Assembly: GCA_020465985.1 (NCBI GenBank)
Contig: JAANYP010004711.1
Location: 382,750-446,749 of the forward strand
Direction: 5' to 3'
Source of the DNA: Centrapalus pauciflorus
Lineage: Eukaryota; Streptophyta; Magnoliopsida; Asterales; Asteraceae
DNA length: 64,000 nt
Shown here: positions 22,776-34,754 of the stretch, one piece after another
Position numbering within the stretch: position 1 is the stretch's first letter
Layout: every line of letters starts with the position of its first letter
Position numbers and translations under genes: made by a program
The notes under the pieces: generated by a model
Databases searched by the model: none
The model's input: the letters and a program-made list of their open reading frames with translations, nothing else
What the model was told of the DNA's origin: nothing

Positions 22776-24956
22776 ACTCATTAAAAATCAATAAACTTGT
22801 TTAAATTCAAATTTGTTTTATTTTGTACTTTATTAAATACAAAATCTAACACAATTAAATTTCCACAAGTTTAATAAAATTTAAATTAAAGAAATTAAAT
22901 AGAGTACAGATTCGAAGGGAACAGATTCGAAGTGTCCATATTCGAATGTAGTGGACAGATTCGAAGAGTCCCTATTCGAGTCTAATGGACAGATTCGAAT
23001 ATCATTGTCATCTCGAATCTAATGATAGATTCGAGAAACCTATGAACAGATTCGAAAGTCCATGAACAGACTCGAAGTGCCGACATATGAATTTTCAACA
23101 AAAACCCAAGATTTTAACCATTTTGAACTTGGTAAATCACATACATTAGTTCAACTAGGTTCTAATCATTGATTTATGTCTTTAATTTGATCTTTTATAG
23201 GTCCAAACTTAGTTATTTAGCAAAAACCCAATTTTGACCAATAAAACTTCAAAAATCGACGATTTGTCCTTAAATGGTGTATAAAACTACCAAAATCTTG
23301 TACAATCCGGTTGATTATACCTAGATATGAGTGTAGAATCGAACACAGTAGCCTTAGAGTCGACAAAATGTCGTTTAGGAGCAATACGGTAGACTCGAGA
23401 ACAGATTCGAGATCGTCACAGACAGATTCGAGGATATAGATTCGACAACAGTAAAGTAATAAATGACTTCACTATTGACCTATATATACTACCTACCTTC
23501 GAGTCTATGTGGATTCGAGTCTACTGACAGATTCGAAATACTTCACATTCGAGTCTGTCTTAGATTCGAAATTACCAACACTTAGAAAAATTTCGAAAAT
23601 TTTGAAATAAGTTCAACTTTTCCAATTTTTTTTCTACGGTATTGTGTAACCAGATAAACTATGCCAACTCTTTTACCCTAAGCAACAGATATTTCACGCA
23701 ATGTTTATTTTATCCAACTTCGAATGCACCCTCAGTAACTTTTGACCTTTTACCTAAGTAAAAATTAAACTAACTAAAATAAAATAAGCTAAGGTAAAAA
23801 TAAAATAAAATAAAATAAAATTTGACTAAAAATTTTAATCTAGACTTAAGTTATAAAAACAAATTTACAAGCTAAGCTTAATACTAAACAACATATTTTT
23901 GATGAGTATAGTCGAAGAGAGGTTCAATCAGATAGCGATGTCCGATACTAACTTTCAGTACTTAAACTTTCACACTTAGGAATTTTTTGAATTCCTTTGA
24001 TTGTTTGTCGTGACATACCCATTTAGCCGATTGTTGGTATTTTACCCTGTTAAACATTTTACATTTCGGAATATCCCTTGGCCTTTTTATTTATCAGGAA
24101 ATTATCTTACGTGACTCAGACATAGACATACTTTTATGATCAAGTCACACAGACAAAAATTCTAACTTGTTGGTATTTGCAAACTTTCTTTAAAAGACAA
24201 ACATCGGACACAGGTCTGTATTTTCATACAACAAAGTGTCTTAGTTCGACTTAAGGTTTATTTTAAAGTTAGCAGATAGCGGTGACAGGTCTGTACTGAC
24301 GTACAACAAAGCGACATGTCTGCTAACTAGAATCTAAACAGAGACAACAGGTCTGTACTTACGTACAACAGAGTTGCATGTTTTCGACTCTCAGTTTTTC
24401 AAGATATTTCTATTCTTTCCATTTTCAGATGTATTTGATGTTGCCATACATCCCCAGAAAGTTTGCATACCTCATTTAGACTCAATGTTTGTATGTCTTG
24501 TACATAAAAATTAAGACCGATTGGTCGTACATCTAAGTTAGTGACACGCTTGACTTTTTCTAGAATATTTTATTAGCCTTGAGATTCCCTATATGTATTA
24601 TGTCTACCAACACATCAAACTAAATAAAGTATAACACTTAGGATTTAATTGCATTATGTGTGAAAGCCTAAATACTTAGAGTCTGTAACGACGGTGCTAA
24701 TTTTCGTCACTTTGAACCTATGTATCTAAGACTTAACTCCTTTTCTGATATTCTCTTTTTTTTGTATTTTTTTTTTATTATAATTTTCTCTCTTTTTTCT
24801 TTTGTTTTTCATAGCAAAAAGCAATAAACTAAGCTAACCTACTAACTTACTAAAAATAGAAACTTACTAAAAATAGAAACTTTCCTAATTTAGAAACTAC
24901 TGTAAAGAAAGAAATATAACGACTATAAAAGGAAATAAAATACTACTAAGGTCAAT
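22776..24956 (-). other. Pol-to-aORF spacer of B3 with repeated TTCGAATCT words
   Basis: Non-coding, about 2.2 kb, homologous to 52868-55015 of B1. Between 22900 and 23580 the words ATTCGAATCT, ATTCGAGTCT and their complements recur more than twenty times. A T-rich block lies near 24740-24810, right after RNase H in element order. The hairpin array at 24217-24367 is listed separately. Confidence 0.6.
24217..24367 (-). other. Three-hairpin array in the B3 spacer
   Basis: Three 14-base inverted repeats with 5-bp stem and 4-base loop: 24217-24230 (stem TGTAT/ATACA), 24292-24305 and 24354-24367 (stem TGTAC/GTACA). Each sits in the context CTTTGTTGTA...TACAGACCTGT. The C/T and G/A stem changes are compensatory. 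The array matches B1 at 53428-53581. Confidence 0.6.
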
Positions 24957-26696
24957 TCACTCTGGGTTGCGCATTCCATTCAGTTGAATTAAATACTCAA
25001 ACCGTGACTTATCAAACGCTTTGGTAAATAAATCAGCATTATTATCTTCTGTTGCCACCTTTACCAGTTTGATTAAGTTCTTTTCAGCACAATCACGAAT
25101 AAAATGATGCCTTATGTCTATGTGCTTTGTTTTACTGTGTTTAACTGGATTATTTGTTATCGCAATTGTAGATTGATTGTCTATCCTAATTGGAGTTTGA
25201 GTGTAAGCCAAACCGTAATCCCGCAATTGTTGTTGTATCCACAGAACCTGTGAACAGCAACTACCAGCAGCTACATACTCGGCCTCGCACGTTGACACGG
25301 CTACCGATGTTTGTTTCTTGCATTGCCAGGACACTAATCTCCCTCCTAGGAACTGACAACCTCCAGTCGTTGATTTGCGCGTCAAGCTGCATCCTCCGTA
25401 GTCTGAATCCGTGAACGCCTCCAACTCTAGATCTCCCTCTGCGTGATACCAAAGTCCCAGCTTCGGTTTCGACTTGAGTATCTAGAATCCGCTTCACAAA
25501 CGCTTCAATGCATCTCTTCGATTCGCTTGAAACTAGCACAAATTACACAACAGCAACATTATTCATGTCTGAAGCCAGTTTAAATACATAATTGACCCAA
25601 TCATGGCCCGATAATAAAGTCGTGATCCACATCGAATCACTTTCAGTAAGATTGTGATCACTTGAATGGCGTGCTGAAGTGGGCAGTCAACTTAGTTCCC
25701 TCCATCCCAAACCGTTCTAATATGTCATAGACATACTTAGTTTGATGGATAAACATCCCTTCCTTCTTTTGGTCAACTTGTAACCCTAAAAAGAATTCAA
25801 CTCCCCCATAGCACTCATCTCGAACTTAGACTTCATCACCTTCTCAAAATCTTTGCACATCTGTTCGTCTGATGATCCAAAATGATATCATCGACGTACA
25901 CTTGTACCAAGATAAAGTGATCTCCCTTTCTCTTCACAATAGAGTACTAGCTATCCTACCCCTCTCAAAGCCATTTTCTAAAAGAGGGTTGGATAGATCT
26001 CATACCACGCCCTAGGTGCCTGATGTAATCCATAAAGAGCCTATCTAAGCGATATACTCGATCAGGATATTTAGGATCTGCAAACCCGGGTGGTTGTTCT
26101 ACATACACCAACTCCTTCACTTTCCCATACAGGAAAGCACTCTTAACATCCAGTTGATATACTTTAAAGCCTTTGAAGGAGGCAAAAGCTAAAAACAACC
26201 TAATTGCTTCTAACCTTGCTACAGGTGCAAACACTTCGTTGTAATCGATTCCCTCCTCTTGGTTGAAACCCTTTACAACTAATCTCGCCTTGTTGCGCGT
26301 GACTATACCCTGATCGTCTCTTTTGCACTTAAAAACCCATTTGGTTCCTATTGCAATCTCCCCTCGAGGTAACGGAACTAACTCCCACACTTCTAGTTTC
26401 CTAAATTGTGAAAGTTCTTCCTGCATCGCTTCAACCCAGGAGTTGTCCTTAAGTGCCATTTGCACATTTTTGGGCTCTACTTGCGATATGAAACATGAAT
26501 ATAGACATGTGTGATATGCCTCGGAGTCGTTTATCATCGACAACAACACAGTGTTGTTATTTACACTACTCCGAGTCCTCACACCCTCGTTAGGATTTCC
26601 TATGATGCTTTCTATTGGATGGTTCTTGTTAATCCTAGAGGTCTCTATTTCGTCTACCCTTAGATTATCTCCTAAGTTGGATCCTATTTCACCTAG
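24957..26696 (-). pseudogene. pol: pol of copia B3 (RT and RNase H), truncated
   Basis: The RT begins in the linker (MRTRSSVNNNTVLLSM, 26582) and is open to about 25965, with KWVFKCKRDDQG, ARLVVKGFNQEEGIDY and DVKSAFLYG. It then frameshifts after YRLD. The active-site YVDDII is readable near 25885 in another frame. RNase H (25424-24957) is open, with FTDSDYGGC, TCEAEYVAA, IDNQSTI and the KHIDIRHHFIRD end, and stops at 24957. Integrase, protease and gag are missing because the copy is cut at 26696. It is about 95 per cent similar to B1 by eye over the open parts. Confidence 0.85.
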
Positions 26697-27435
26697 AGTC
26701 GGAAGATGTTCAAGCCACGCTCACGCTTAAATCGTAGGGATCAGCCACATACTGGGCTAGCTACTAGTAAATCAACATGACGGAACATCGGAGGGTCATT
26801 ACCAAGTTCAATAGAACTGGTGAAATAGCCGGGTCTAGAACAATAGACCGACAAGGCTAGTCAAGCTGAATCAATATGTCAAAGTATATGCAATGATGAA
26901 GCATACGTAATCAAAGTCATGATAGCAATAATCTCAAAGTAATATCAGAAATGAACTGTAAAAGCAATATCATGTGAAATGATGATCAAATAGCTATCAT
27001 GATCCCCTGGGCAACACCGAACCATGGTGTGCACAGGTCACAATCCAGCTGATAATATGAATGTCAAATCAATCTAACATCAACAATATGTCTCAACCGG
27101 AAATTCTAGCATGTTAAATCTGAATATCTATAACTCACAGGTCTAGGGTCTTTATCAAGCAGATGTAAAATCCACCACATGAGTTATCTCAGGATTTATC
27201 TTTATATCTTTTGTCAATCTGATCTTCTGTCAATTCAAATCTTTGACCCGCTTTTAAATCTTTAAATCAATGTTCAGAAATCAACTGAACCTGTCCAGAA
27301 TCATATCATATCATATCATGTCAATATCATCATCTTTTAGCTTTAAAATCTTTATTTTATCTGATTCTGATAACTGACAACTCATCTATCTTTCTTTCTT
27401 TCATATTCTTTGTTTCATTAAATTCTCAAAAGATC

Positions 27436-27660
27436 AGTATATATATATAGATATTATATGATAATATATATATATATACTTATATATATATATATATTAT
27501 ATGTATATATATAATATATATGTATATATATATATATATGTAATATATATATATAATGTATATATAATATATTATATATGTATATATATTATATATATAT
27601 ATTACACAGTAGTATATATATATATATATAATATATAATATATATATATTAATAATATAT
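27436..27660. repeat. Expanded AT-rich tract in the E 3-prime LTR
   Basis: About 225 bp of imperfect TA/AT repeat. The matching place in the 5-prime LTR (about 34707-34762) has only about 55 bp. The two were identical at insertion, so the tract expanded or the other shrank afterwards. Confidence 0.85.
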
Positions 27661-28350
27661 AATCATTTTGCTAATTATCTTGTTAATTTATGAGTTGTCC
27701 ATGTGTTTTATTCAATATATTCGAATTTAGGGAGGGGGGGGGGTTTCTAATTTAAGTATTAGATTCGAACATATATAACCAAATTCGAAATCATAGCTTC
27801 AAACATAGTGTAGCTTCAAACATAATGCTAAATTCGAATCATATGCTTAAATTCGAATGCATGATTCGAACTTAGGGTCAAATTCGAACCCTTGGTTCGA
27901 TTTTAGCTATAATCGAATTTGTTCTATGCATTTCGAGTTTGTTCTTGGCATCTCGAATTTGTTCATATTTTACAGCTTTTAAACAAACATTTCCAAGTCT
28001 AAAATCATGAATATCCTAAGTAATAAGCCTAGATTCAATTCTATTATACATACTCTAACAAAATCGAGTTAAAACTCAAGCTAAGGTAGCTTTAATCGAA
28101 TCAATAGATGAGAATATAAGATTTTCTTCAAAACCGAAAATAAGGAAATCAGAAAACGACGATTCTTACCTCAAAGTCGTACTAAATCACACGTGTAATA
28201 GCATATTCTTGTAGTACTCTTCGAGACATTTCCAATGACGTATAGAACTCGAGATTTGGCCGGTCGGTTTGGGAGAAAAGCTAGAGAGAAGGTCGGTTTT
28301 GGAGAGAGAGTAGAGAGAGTCAATTAGGTGTTCAATGATCCTTAATTAGG

Positions 28351-28358
28351 TTTATATA
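28351..28358 (-). promoter_or_regulatory. TATA box in the gypsy E 3-prime LTR
   Basis: TATATAAA on the minus strand, identical to the 5-prime LTR site at 35441-35448 and in the same sequence context (AAGTATATAAACCTAATTAA). Confidence 0.5.
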
Positions 28359-28618
28359 CTTCATTTTATTATTTTGTGTAATTAACCCACTTTTACTTTT
28401 GTATCTTACATCTCTTTTATTTAATTATCTTTAATAATTTATTAAATCATAATTTAAATATTTATATAATTTAATTAAATATTTCATAACTTAATTAAAT
28501 TACAATTCAAATAATGTAATAAAATTACATTATTGGTTCAAAATACAGAAATTAAGCTTAGCTAAAGACTAGGTTGTTACTGAATGGGCTCCACCACGCA
28601 CAAACTTCGTCCCCGAAG

Positions 28619-31600
28619 TTAGCTATGTTCGAACAGACTGGGATAAGTAGCTTTCATAACATTTTCAGATTCCCAAGACTGATGCGAACCCTTGTGGTGT
28701 TTCCACTGGACGAGCACCATCTGTATATCTTTATTTTAAGCTTCTTGGTCTTCGAGTCCAGAATACATTCTGGCTCTTCAACCACTCGAAGCTTTTCATC
28801 AACTTGTAAATTAACATGTGGTATCTGTACTTCTCTTTCATCTGCTAAGCTCTTTCTCAAGTGACTAACATGAAATACCAAATGTATTCCTGCTAGGTCA
28901 GTTGGTAATTCAAGACGATAAGATTGATTTCCTATCTTTTCCACAATCTTGAACGGACCAATGAATCTCGGAGCCAGTTTGCTTTGCTTTATGAATCTCA
29001 CCACATTCTTCATTGTAGATACTTTCAGCATCACCCAATCGTTAACCGCAAAACTTATCAATCTGTGTCGATTGTCATAGTAAGACTTCTGCCTGCTTTG
29101 AGCTTCAAGGATATTTCTTCTGACAAATTGAATCTTTTCATAAGTCAACTGTAGAAGGGCAGGACCCGCTATAGGTGATTCACCTGTTTCGCACCAACAG
29201 GTGGGAGTTCTGCACTTTCTTCCGTACAAAGCTTCAAAAGGATCCATCTTGATCGTTGAATGATAACTGTTGTTATATGAGAATTCAACCAGAGGCAAGT
29301 GGTCATCCCAATTACCACCCAGATCAAGAACGCAGGCACAGAGCATATCTTCAAGAGTCAAGATAGTGCGTTCACTTTGACCATCTGCATTAGGATGATA
29401 AGCAGTACTCATAGAGATTCGAGTACCCACCCTGTCTTGCAACACTTTCCAGAATCTCGAAGTGAAACGACTATCACGATCAGAGACAATAGATTTTGGC
29501 ACACCGTGACGAAAAATAACCTCGGTGATGTACATCTGTGCCACTCTATCAAGGGAATACGTCTCTTTCATCGGTATGAAGTGAGCTGACTTCGTTAACC
29601 GATCCACGACTACCCAGATGGAGTCGTGCTGTCTCTTGGTCTTTGGCAGTTTCGTGACGAAGTCTATGGTTATATGCTCCTACTTCCAGTCGGGAACCGG
29701 CAGTGGTTGCATATCCCCGAAGGGTTTCTGATGTTCTGCCTTAACCATTTGACAAACTCGGCAGCTTTCAACATATTGACTGATGTCTTTCTTCATCCCT
29801 GGCCACCAATAATCAGCTTTTAAATCGAAGTACATCTTGGAGCTGCCAGGATGAATAGATAACTCGGACTTGTGGGCTTCAGATAGAAGAGTGTTGCGGA
29901 TTGAACCATATTTAGGAATCCATATTCGGTTTCCTTTAAGACATTGGAGTCCCAAATGATTCATAGTTAAGATTTGTAATTGCCCTTTGAGATTTTCAGA
30001 ATAGTTATTCTCTTCCTTCAGCGCTTCAACTTGGGCAGATCTATTATCCTCGATAAGATCAGAATAGAATACAATAGGAGTTAGGGCATAGCAGCACTTT
30101 TCAGGATATACTTTCCTACTCAAAGCATCTGTGACAACGTTAGCTTTGCCGGGATGATATAGAATCTCGCAATCATAGTCCTTGATAAGCTCCAAGGACC
30201 GACGATGTTTCATATTCAGATCCTTTTGAGTAAACAGATGTTTAAGACTTTTATGGTCAGTATAGAGCTGACACTTAGTCCCATAAAGATAATGTCGCCA
30301 GATTTTCAATGCAAAAGTAACTGCAGCCAACTCAAGATCATGAGTTGGTGCACTTTTCTCGTAGTCTTTCAATTGCATTGAAGCGTAGGCAATTACTTTT
30401 CCCCTTTGCATTAGAACACATCCTAAGCCAGTACCAGATGCGTCACTATAAACGACAAAATCATCGCTGCCCTCTGGTGAGGCTAGGATTGGCGCTTGAA
30501 TAAGCTTTTGTTTCAGAATTTCGAATGCCTCTTGCTGTTTATCCGTCCATACGAAATGTGTATTCTTTCGTGTTAGCATCGTGAGAGGTACTGCAATTTT
30601 TGAGAAGTCCTTAATGAATTGCCGATAGTAACCGGCCAATCCAAGGAAACTTCTGATTTTAGAGGCATTACGAGGCGTCTGCCATTTTTGAACGGCGTCG
30701 ACTTTAGAAGGATCAACGGAAATACCTTCGCCAGATACAACATGGCCAAGGAATTGGATCTATAATGAAGTCAAAGTAGAATTTCAAATTTCGTTTGAAA
30801 CAAAGAACGCTTAAGAAGTAACTCAAGACAATATAAGGTTATACCTGTCTAAGCCAGAATTCACATTTTGAAAATTTCGCGTAGAGTCTTTCTTTCCTCA
30901 ATAAATCTAGCAGTTGTCGCAGATGAACAATATGATCAGCCTCCGATTTGGAGTAAATCAGAATATCGTCAATGAATACGATAACTGACTTATCCAGCAT
31001 TGGTCTGCACACATGATTCATGAGATCCATGAACACCGCTGGTGCATTTGTTAGACCGAAAGACATTACGAGAAATTCGTAATGACCGTATCTTGTTCGG
31101 AATGCTGTCTTTGGAATATCCTCATCTCTTACTTTCAGTTGATGATACCTAGAACGAAGATCAATTTTAGAGAAGTAGCTGGCTCCTTGTAGCTAATCGA
31201 ATAAATCATCAATTCTGGGTAGAGGATACTTATTCCTGATAGTGACTTTGTTCAACTCACGGTAGTCGATGCACATTCGTTGAGTTCCATCTTTCTTTTT
31301 AACAAATAAGACAGGTGCACCCCACGGATATGAACTACGTCGGATGAATCCCTTTTCTAACAGATCTTGCAACTGTTTTGACATTTCCTGCATCTCTGCA
31401 GGCGCAAGTCTGTAAGGAGCTTTGGCAATTGGAACCGCACCAGGAACTAAGTCAATGTCGAACTCAACTTGACGTTCCGGTGGCACTCCGGAAATATCAT
31501 CCGGGAATACGTCTGGGAACTCACAGACGATAGGAATATCAGATACAGATTTCTTACTGGCTTCAGAGGCAGATTCGGACGAAACATAGCATATGTAAGA

Positions 31601-32149
31601 CTCGTGACCCTTAGACAGATACTTGTGAGCTTTTTCAACAGTTATAAAGCAGTGTGCACCTTTCCGCTTCTCGCCTTTGATTTCCAATACTCGACCTTCT
31701 GAAGACTTGATCCTGATGATTCGGCGGTTGCATACGATCGTAGCTTCGTTATTCGTTAACCAGTCCATGCCGATGATGACATCAAATTCTTTTAACGGTA
31801 TCGGGATAAGGTCGAGATTGAATACTATATTATCAACGAGCAGAGTACAGTTTCGATAAACAGAATCAGCCATAACATAATTGTTACTGGCTGTCTCAAT
31901 ATCAAGTATCACAGGGAGTTTTGATGGAGTTTTGGACAATCTTCGAACAAAAGCAGTAGATATAAATGAATGACTAGCACCGGAATCGAATAGTACGCAA
32001 GCAGGGATTGAGCTAAGCATGAACGTACCGGTTACCACATTAGGGGTTTCCTTTACTTCCTCGGCTGTTATCTGAAAAACTCGAGTCTTTGTGGCTGAAC
32101 TTTTCATTGTAGATCCTCCAGCTGACGACTGTGAGTGAACTCGTTGTCC
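28619..32149 (-). pseudogene. pol: pol of gypsy E (protease, RT, RNase H, integrase, chromodomain)
   Basis: The aspartic protease has VLFDSGASHSF (about 31990). RT follows with YRELNKVTIRNKYPLP, then a TAG at 31193-31195 in the place of Gln (LFD-stop-LQGASYF), then FIDDILIYSK near 30985. An 85-bp intron-like segment (30760-30844) sits between CEFWLRQ and IQFLGHV. RNase H has VVYSDAS, THDLELAA and LYTDHKSL. The integrase zinc domain has HPGSSKMY and CRVCQM. A TAG at 29680-29682 replaces Trp (PVPDWK-stop-EHITIDF). The integrase core has ITIDFV, VSDRDSRF and DGQSERTILTLE, so the DDE residues are all present. A one-base shift near 28735 breaks the chromodomain (VQWKHHKGSHQSWES is readable in the next frame); the final stop is at 28619. 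Confidence 0.9.
30760..30844 (-). other. Candidate 85-bp spliceosomal intron in gypsy E pol
   Basis: Minus-strand boundaries are CAG|GTATAACC at the 5-prime side and CATTATAG|ATCC at the 3-prime side. It is AT-rich, as plant introns are, with a branch-like TTTGAC shortly before the acceptor. Removing exactly 85 bp joins codons in phase 0 (W-L-R-Q|I-Q-F-L-G-H) and restores the frame between the RT ORF and the RNase H ORF; unspliced, the segment holds stops. Gypsy F has no interruption at the same place (W-L-Q-Q-I-Q-F-L-G-H). Confidence 0.65.
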
Positions 32150-33259
32150 ACTACGACACTGATACATAAAGTGTCCTCGTTATCCGCACTTTGCACATCC
32201 AAGTCCTCGCTGATGACACTCTTCGCTACTGTGACCAATTTTGTTACATGCAAAGCATGTGACATCGTCCGGGTTACACAATCCCATGTGTGACCTTCTG
32301 CATCTTTTACAAAATCGGGGCTCGTTCGTTAAAGAGTAGGCTTGCACTTTCTGAGGCGAACTGTATTGTTGGGATTGCTGAGGTTGTGACTTATTTGGCT
32401 TAAAGAATCTTCCAAATCTCTGTTTCTTCGGAGGAGATGGACATGTCGGGTTCGCTGATGGAGCGTAGAGCTGATCACCATACTCTAGATATCCCCTCTC
32501 GATCTGTCTGGCCGCTTCAACCATTTCCAGATAGGACTTATACTTTATCGCGCTCATTGGGTGTTGGTATCTCGGGTTAAGCCCTCCGCGAAATCGATTC
32601 ATCTTTCTTTCTTCAGTAGCTACTTGATACGAGGAGTAGCCGCAGAGTCGCGAGAATTCATGTTCATATTCGTCAACAGTCTTGGTTCCTTGAGTCAGTT
32701 GCTTCATTTGAACTTCCATCTTGTCTCGCTGATCAATAGGGGAATACTTCGCGTTGAACATGTCTAAGAACTGTTCCCACTCTAATGTCTGTATTATCTC
32801 CTCTCCATACATGCTTCTTTGAGTCTTCCACCAGGCACGAGCAGCACCGACGAACAATGTAGAAGCGTAACTCACTTTCTTGGATTCTAAACAGTCAGAG
32901 ATTCTAAAGATCTCTTCAGTATGGCTGATCCAATCCATCGTCTAAATTGGATTGACAGTACCCTCAAAGTTCAGGGCACCGCTTGCTTTGAAATCTTTGA
33001 ACTTACAACCTTTCGGTTGTTCAAATTGGGTTTCAGGGTTTGAGTTATCAGAATCAGAGTCATTATTCTGGACTTGCTTTTCTTTTCTCTTATTCGTTTT
33101 ATCATCACGTTTCTTAGCTTCGGCCTCATCTCTGGCCTGAAACTGTTCTTGCATAATCTTATTTTGTTGTTCAGAATGTTGGGCTAAAAGTTGTTGCATC
33201 ATTTCAAATATCTGTTGTGGAGTCATGTTGTTAGGAATATCACCTGATCCTGACATCAT
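32150..33259 (-). pseudogene. gag: gag of gypsy E
   Basis: It starts M-M-S-G-S-G-D at 33259. A Gln-rich coiled-coil-like N-terminus precedes a charged stretch and VNPI, then a TAG at 32942-32944. The same frame continues with MDWISHTEEIF, the retrotransposon-gag core (ARAWWKT, WEQFLDMFNAKYSP, EYEHEFSRL), a basic Gln/Pro-rich linker, and two zinc-binding motifs: CFACNKIGHSSEEC, and CAKCG followed by a TAA in the knuckle itself (32180-32182), then RGHFMYQC. Gag and pol are otherwise one continuous frame, as is normal for chromoviruses. Confidence 0.87.
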
Positions 33260-33440
33260 TACTGAAAATTAAAATCATTTAACTATCAGTTTATAGACTT
33301 AGATCTATGTACCCTTTTTCCCATCCTAATAGTCTGTACATCCTATCTCAGTTCAAACCACCTAAATGATTGATATATATGTATTGCTTCAGTTTGAGAT
33401 CAAGTAGTAATCACGTAATACTTGATTCACTCAAACTATG

Positions 33441-33453
33441 GGCTCTGATACCA
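33441..33453 (-). other. Primer-binding site of gypsy E
   Basis: TGGTATCAGAGCC on the minus strand, complementary to initiator tRNA-Met, three bases after the LTR end. About 180 bp of leader separate it from the gag ATG. Confidence 0.9.
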
Positions 33454-33456
33454 TCC

Positions 33457-34715
33457 TGTGAAGACCAACCCTCACGGGGCGGTAGTCACGAGTCTAGGTC
33501 CCACATCATGCAACACGATATCAATCATAACTAAGATAGAGTAATTAATTGCGGAATTATAAATTACAGATACAAACTTATTAGGATTAAGTTTAATACA
33601 GGTTATAGTTTTCAAATTAAACTTATAAAGGGTACAAGTCTAATATAATTCATGTCATCATATAATCAAGATAAATCTACCCAGACCACCGTATTATCAT
33701 CCTCCAATTAGTACCAAAACGGGTTTGCTGAGTAGAGGTCAATGAAAACTTCTGTCTTGATCTTGTAAGACCTAAGAACTAGGTCCGGCAGGTGACTTTC
33801 CTTTATCTTTTAATTTCCTGTAAAAATGTAAGTAGCAACTGTAAGCAATGCTTATTGAGATTATAGATTTTCAAATTAACATGCATTGTCAAGCGGATCA
33901 TAGGTCTAGAATGATATGTCTTGGCTACCGCTACAACCCTCATGATTGAGACATAGAAGTCATAGAGTCGGATGATGTTCAAGCCATGCTCACGCTTAAA
34001 TCGTGGGGATCAGCCACATACTGGGCTAGCTACCAGTAAATCAACATGGCGGAACATCGGAGGGTCATTACCAAGTTCAATAGAACTGGTGAAATAGTCG
34101 GGTCTAGAACAATAGACCGACAAGGCTAGTCAAGCTGAATCCATATGTCAAAGTATATGCAATGACGAAGCATACGTAATCAAAGTCATGATAGCAATAA
34201 TCTCAAAGTAATATCCGAAATAAATTGTAAAAGCAATATCATGTGAAATGATGATCAAATAGCTATCATGATCCACTGGGCAACATCGAACCATGGTGTG
34301 CACAGGTCACAATCTAGCTGATAATATGAATGTCAAATCAATCTAACATCCACAATGTCTCAACCGGAAATTCTAGCATGTTAAATCTGAATATCCATAA
34401 CTCATAGGTCTGGGGTCTTTATCAAGCAGATGTAAAATCCACCACCTGAGTTATCTCAGGATTTATATTTATATCTTTTGTCAATCTGATCTTCTGTCAA
34501 TTCAAATCTTTGACCCGCTTTTAAATCTTTAAATCGATGTTCAGAAATTAACTGAACCTGTCCAGAATCATATCATATCATATCATATCATGTCAATATC
34601 ATCATCTTTTAGCTTTAAAATCTTTATTTTATCTGATTCTGATAACTGACAACTCATCTATCTTTCTTTCATTCATATTCTTTGTTTCATTAAATTCTCA
34701 AAAGATCAGTATATA

Positions 34716-34754
<39 letters not shown>

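Larger units (their letters stand above)
18998..26696 (-). mobile_element. Ty1/copia element B3, 5-prime truncated
   Basis: On the minus strand it holds the RT N-terminus (from about 26696), RNase H, spacer, intact aORF, polypurine tract and 3-prime LTR. The LTR ends at 18998 against A-prime aORF codons, so B3 inserted into A-prime; AGGCT (18993-18997) would be one target copy. The upstream end is a joint with the gypsy E LTR. Missing are the 5-prime LTR, gag, protease and integrase. Confidence 0.87.
26691..28581 (-). repeat. 3-prime LTR of gypsy E (lacks ~500 bp at its far end)
   Basis: It matches 33961-35671 of the 5-prime LTR. The first bases on the minus strand are AGTAACAACCTAG, with the terminal TG altered. 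The part matching 33457-33960 is absent, so the LTR is cut at about 26691. Repeated AAATTCGAA words lie at 27720-27960. A TATA box (TATATAAA) is at 28351-28358. The central AT tract is far longer than in the 5-prime LTR. Confidence 0.85.

Noticed and set aside
24957..26696. Possible host gene with RNase H domain
   Set aside because: The motifs (FTDSDYGG, KHIDIRHHFIRD) are those of copia RNase H, and the region continues into a B-family spacer and aORF.
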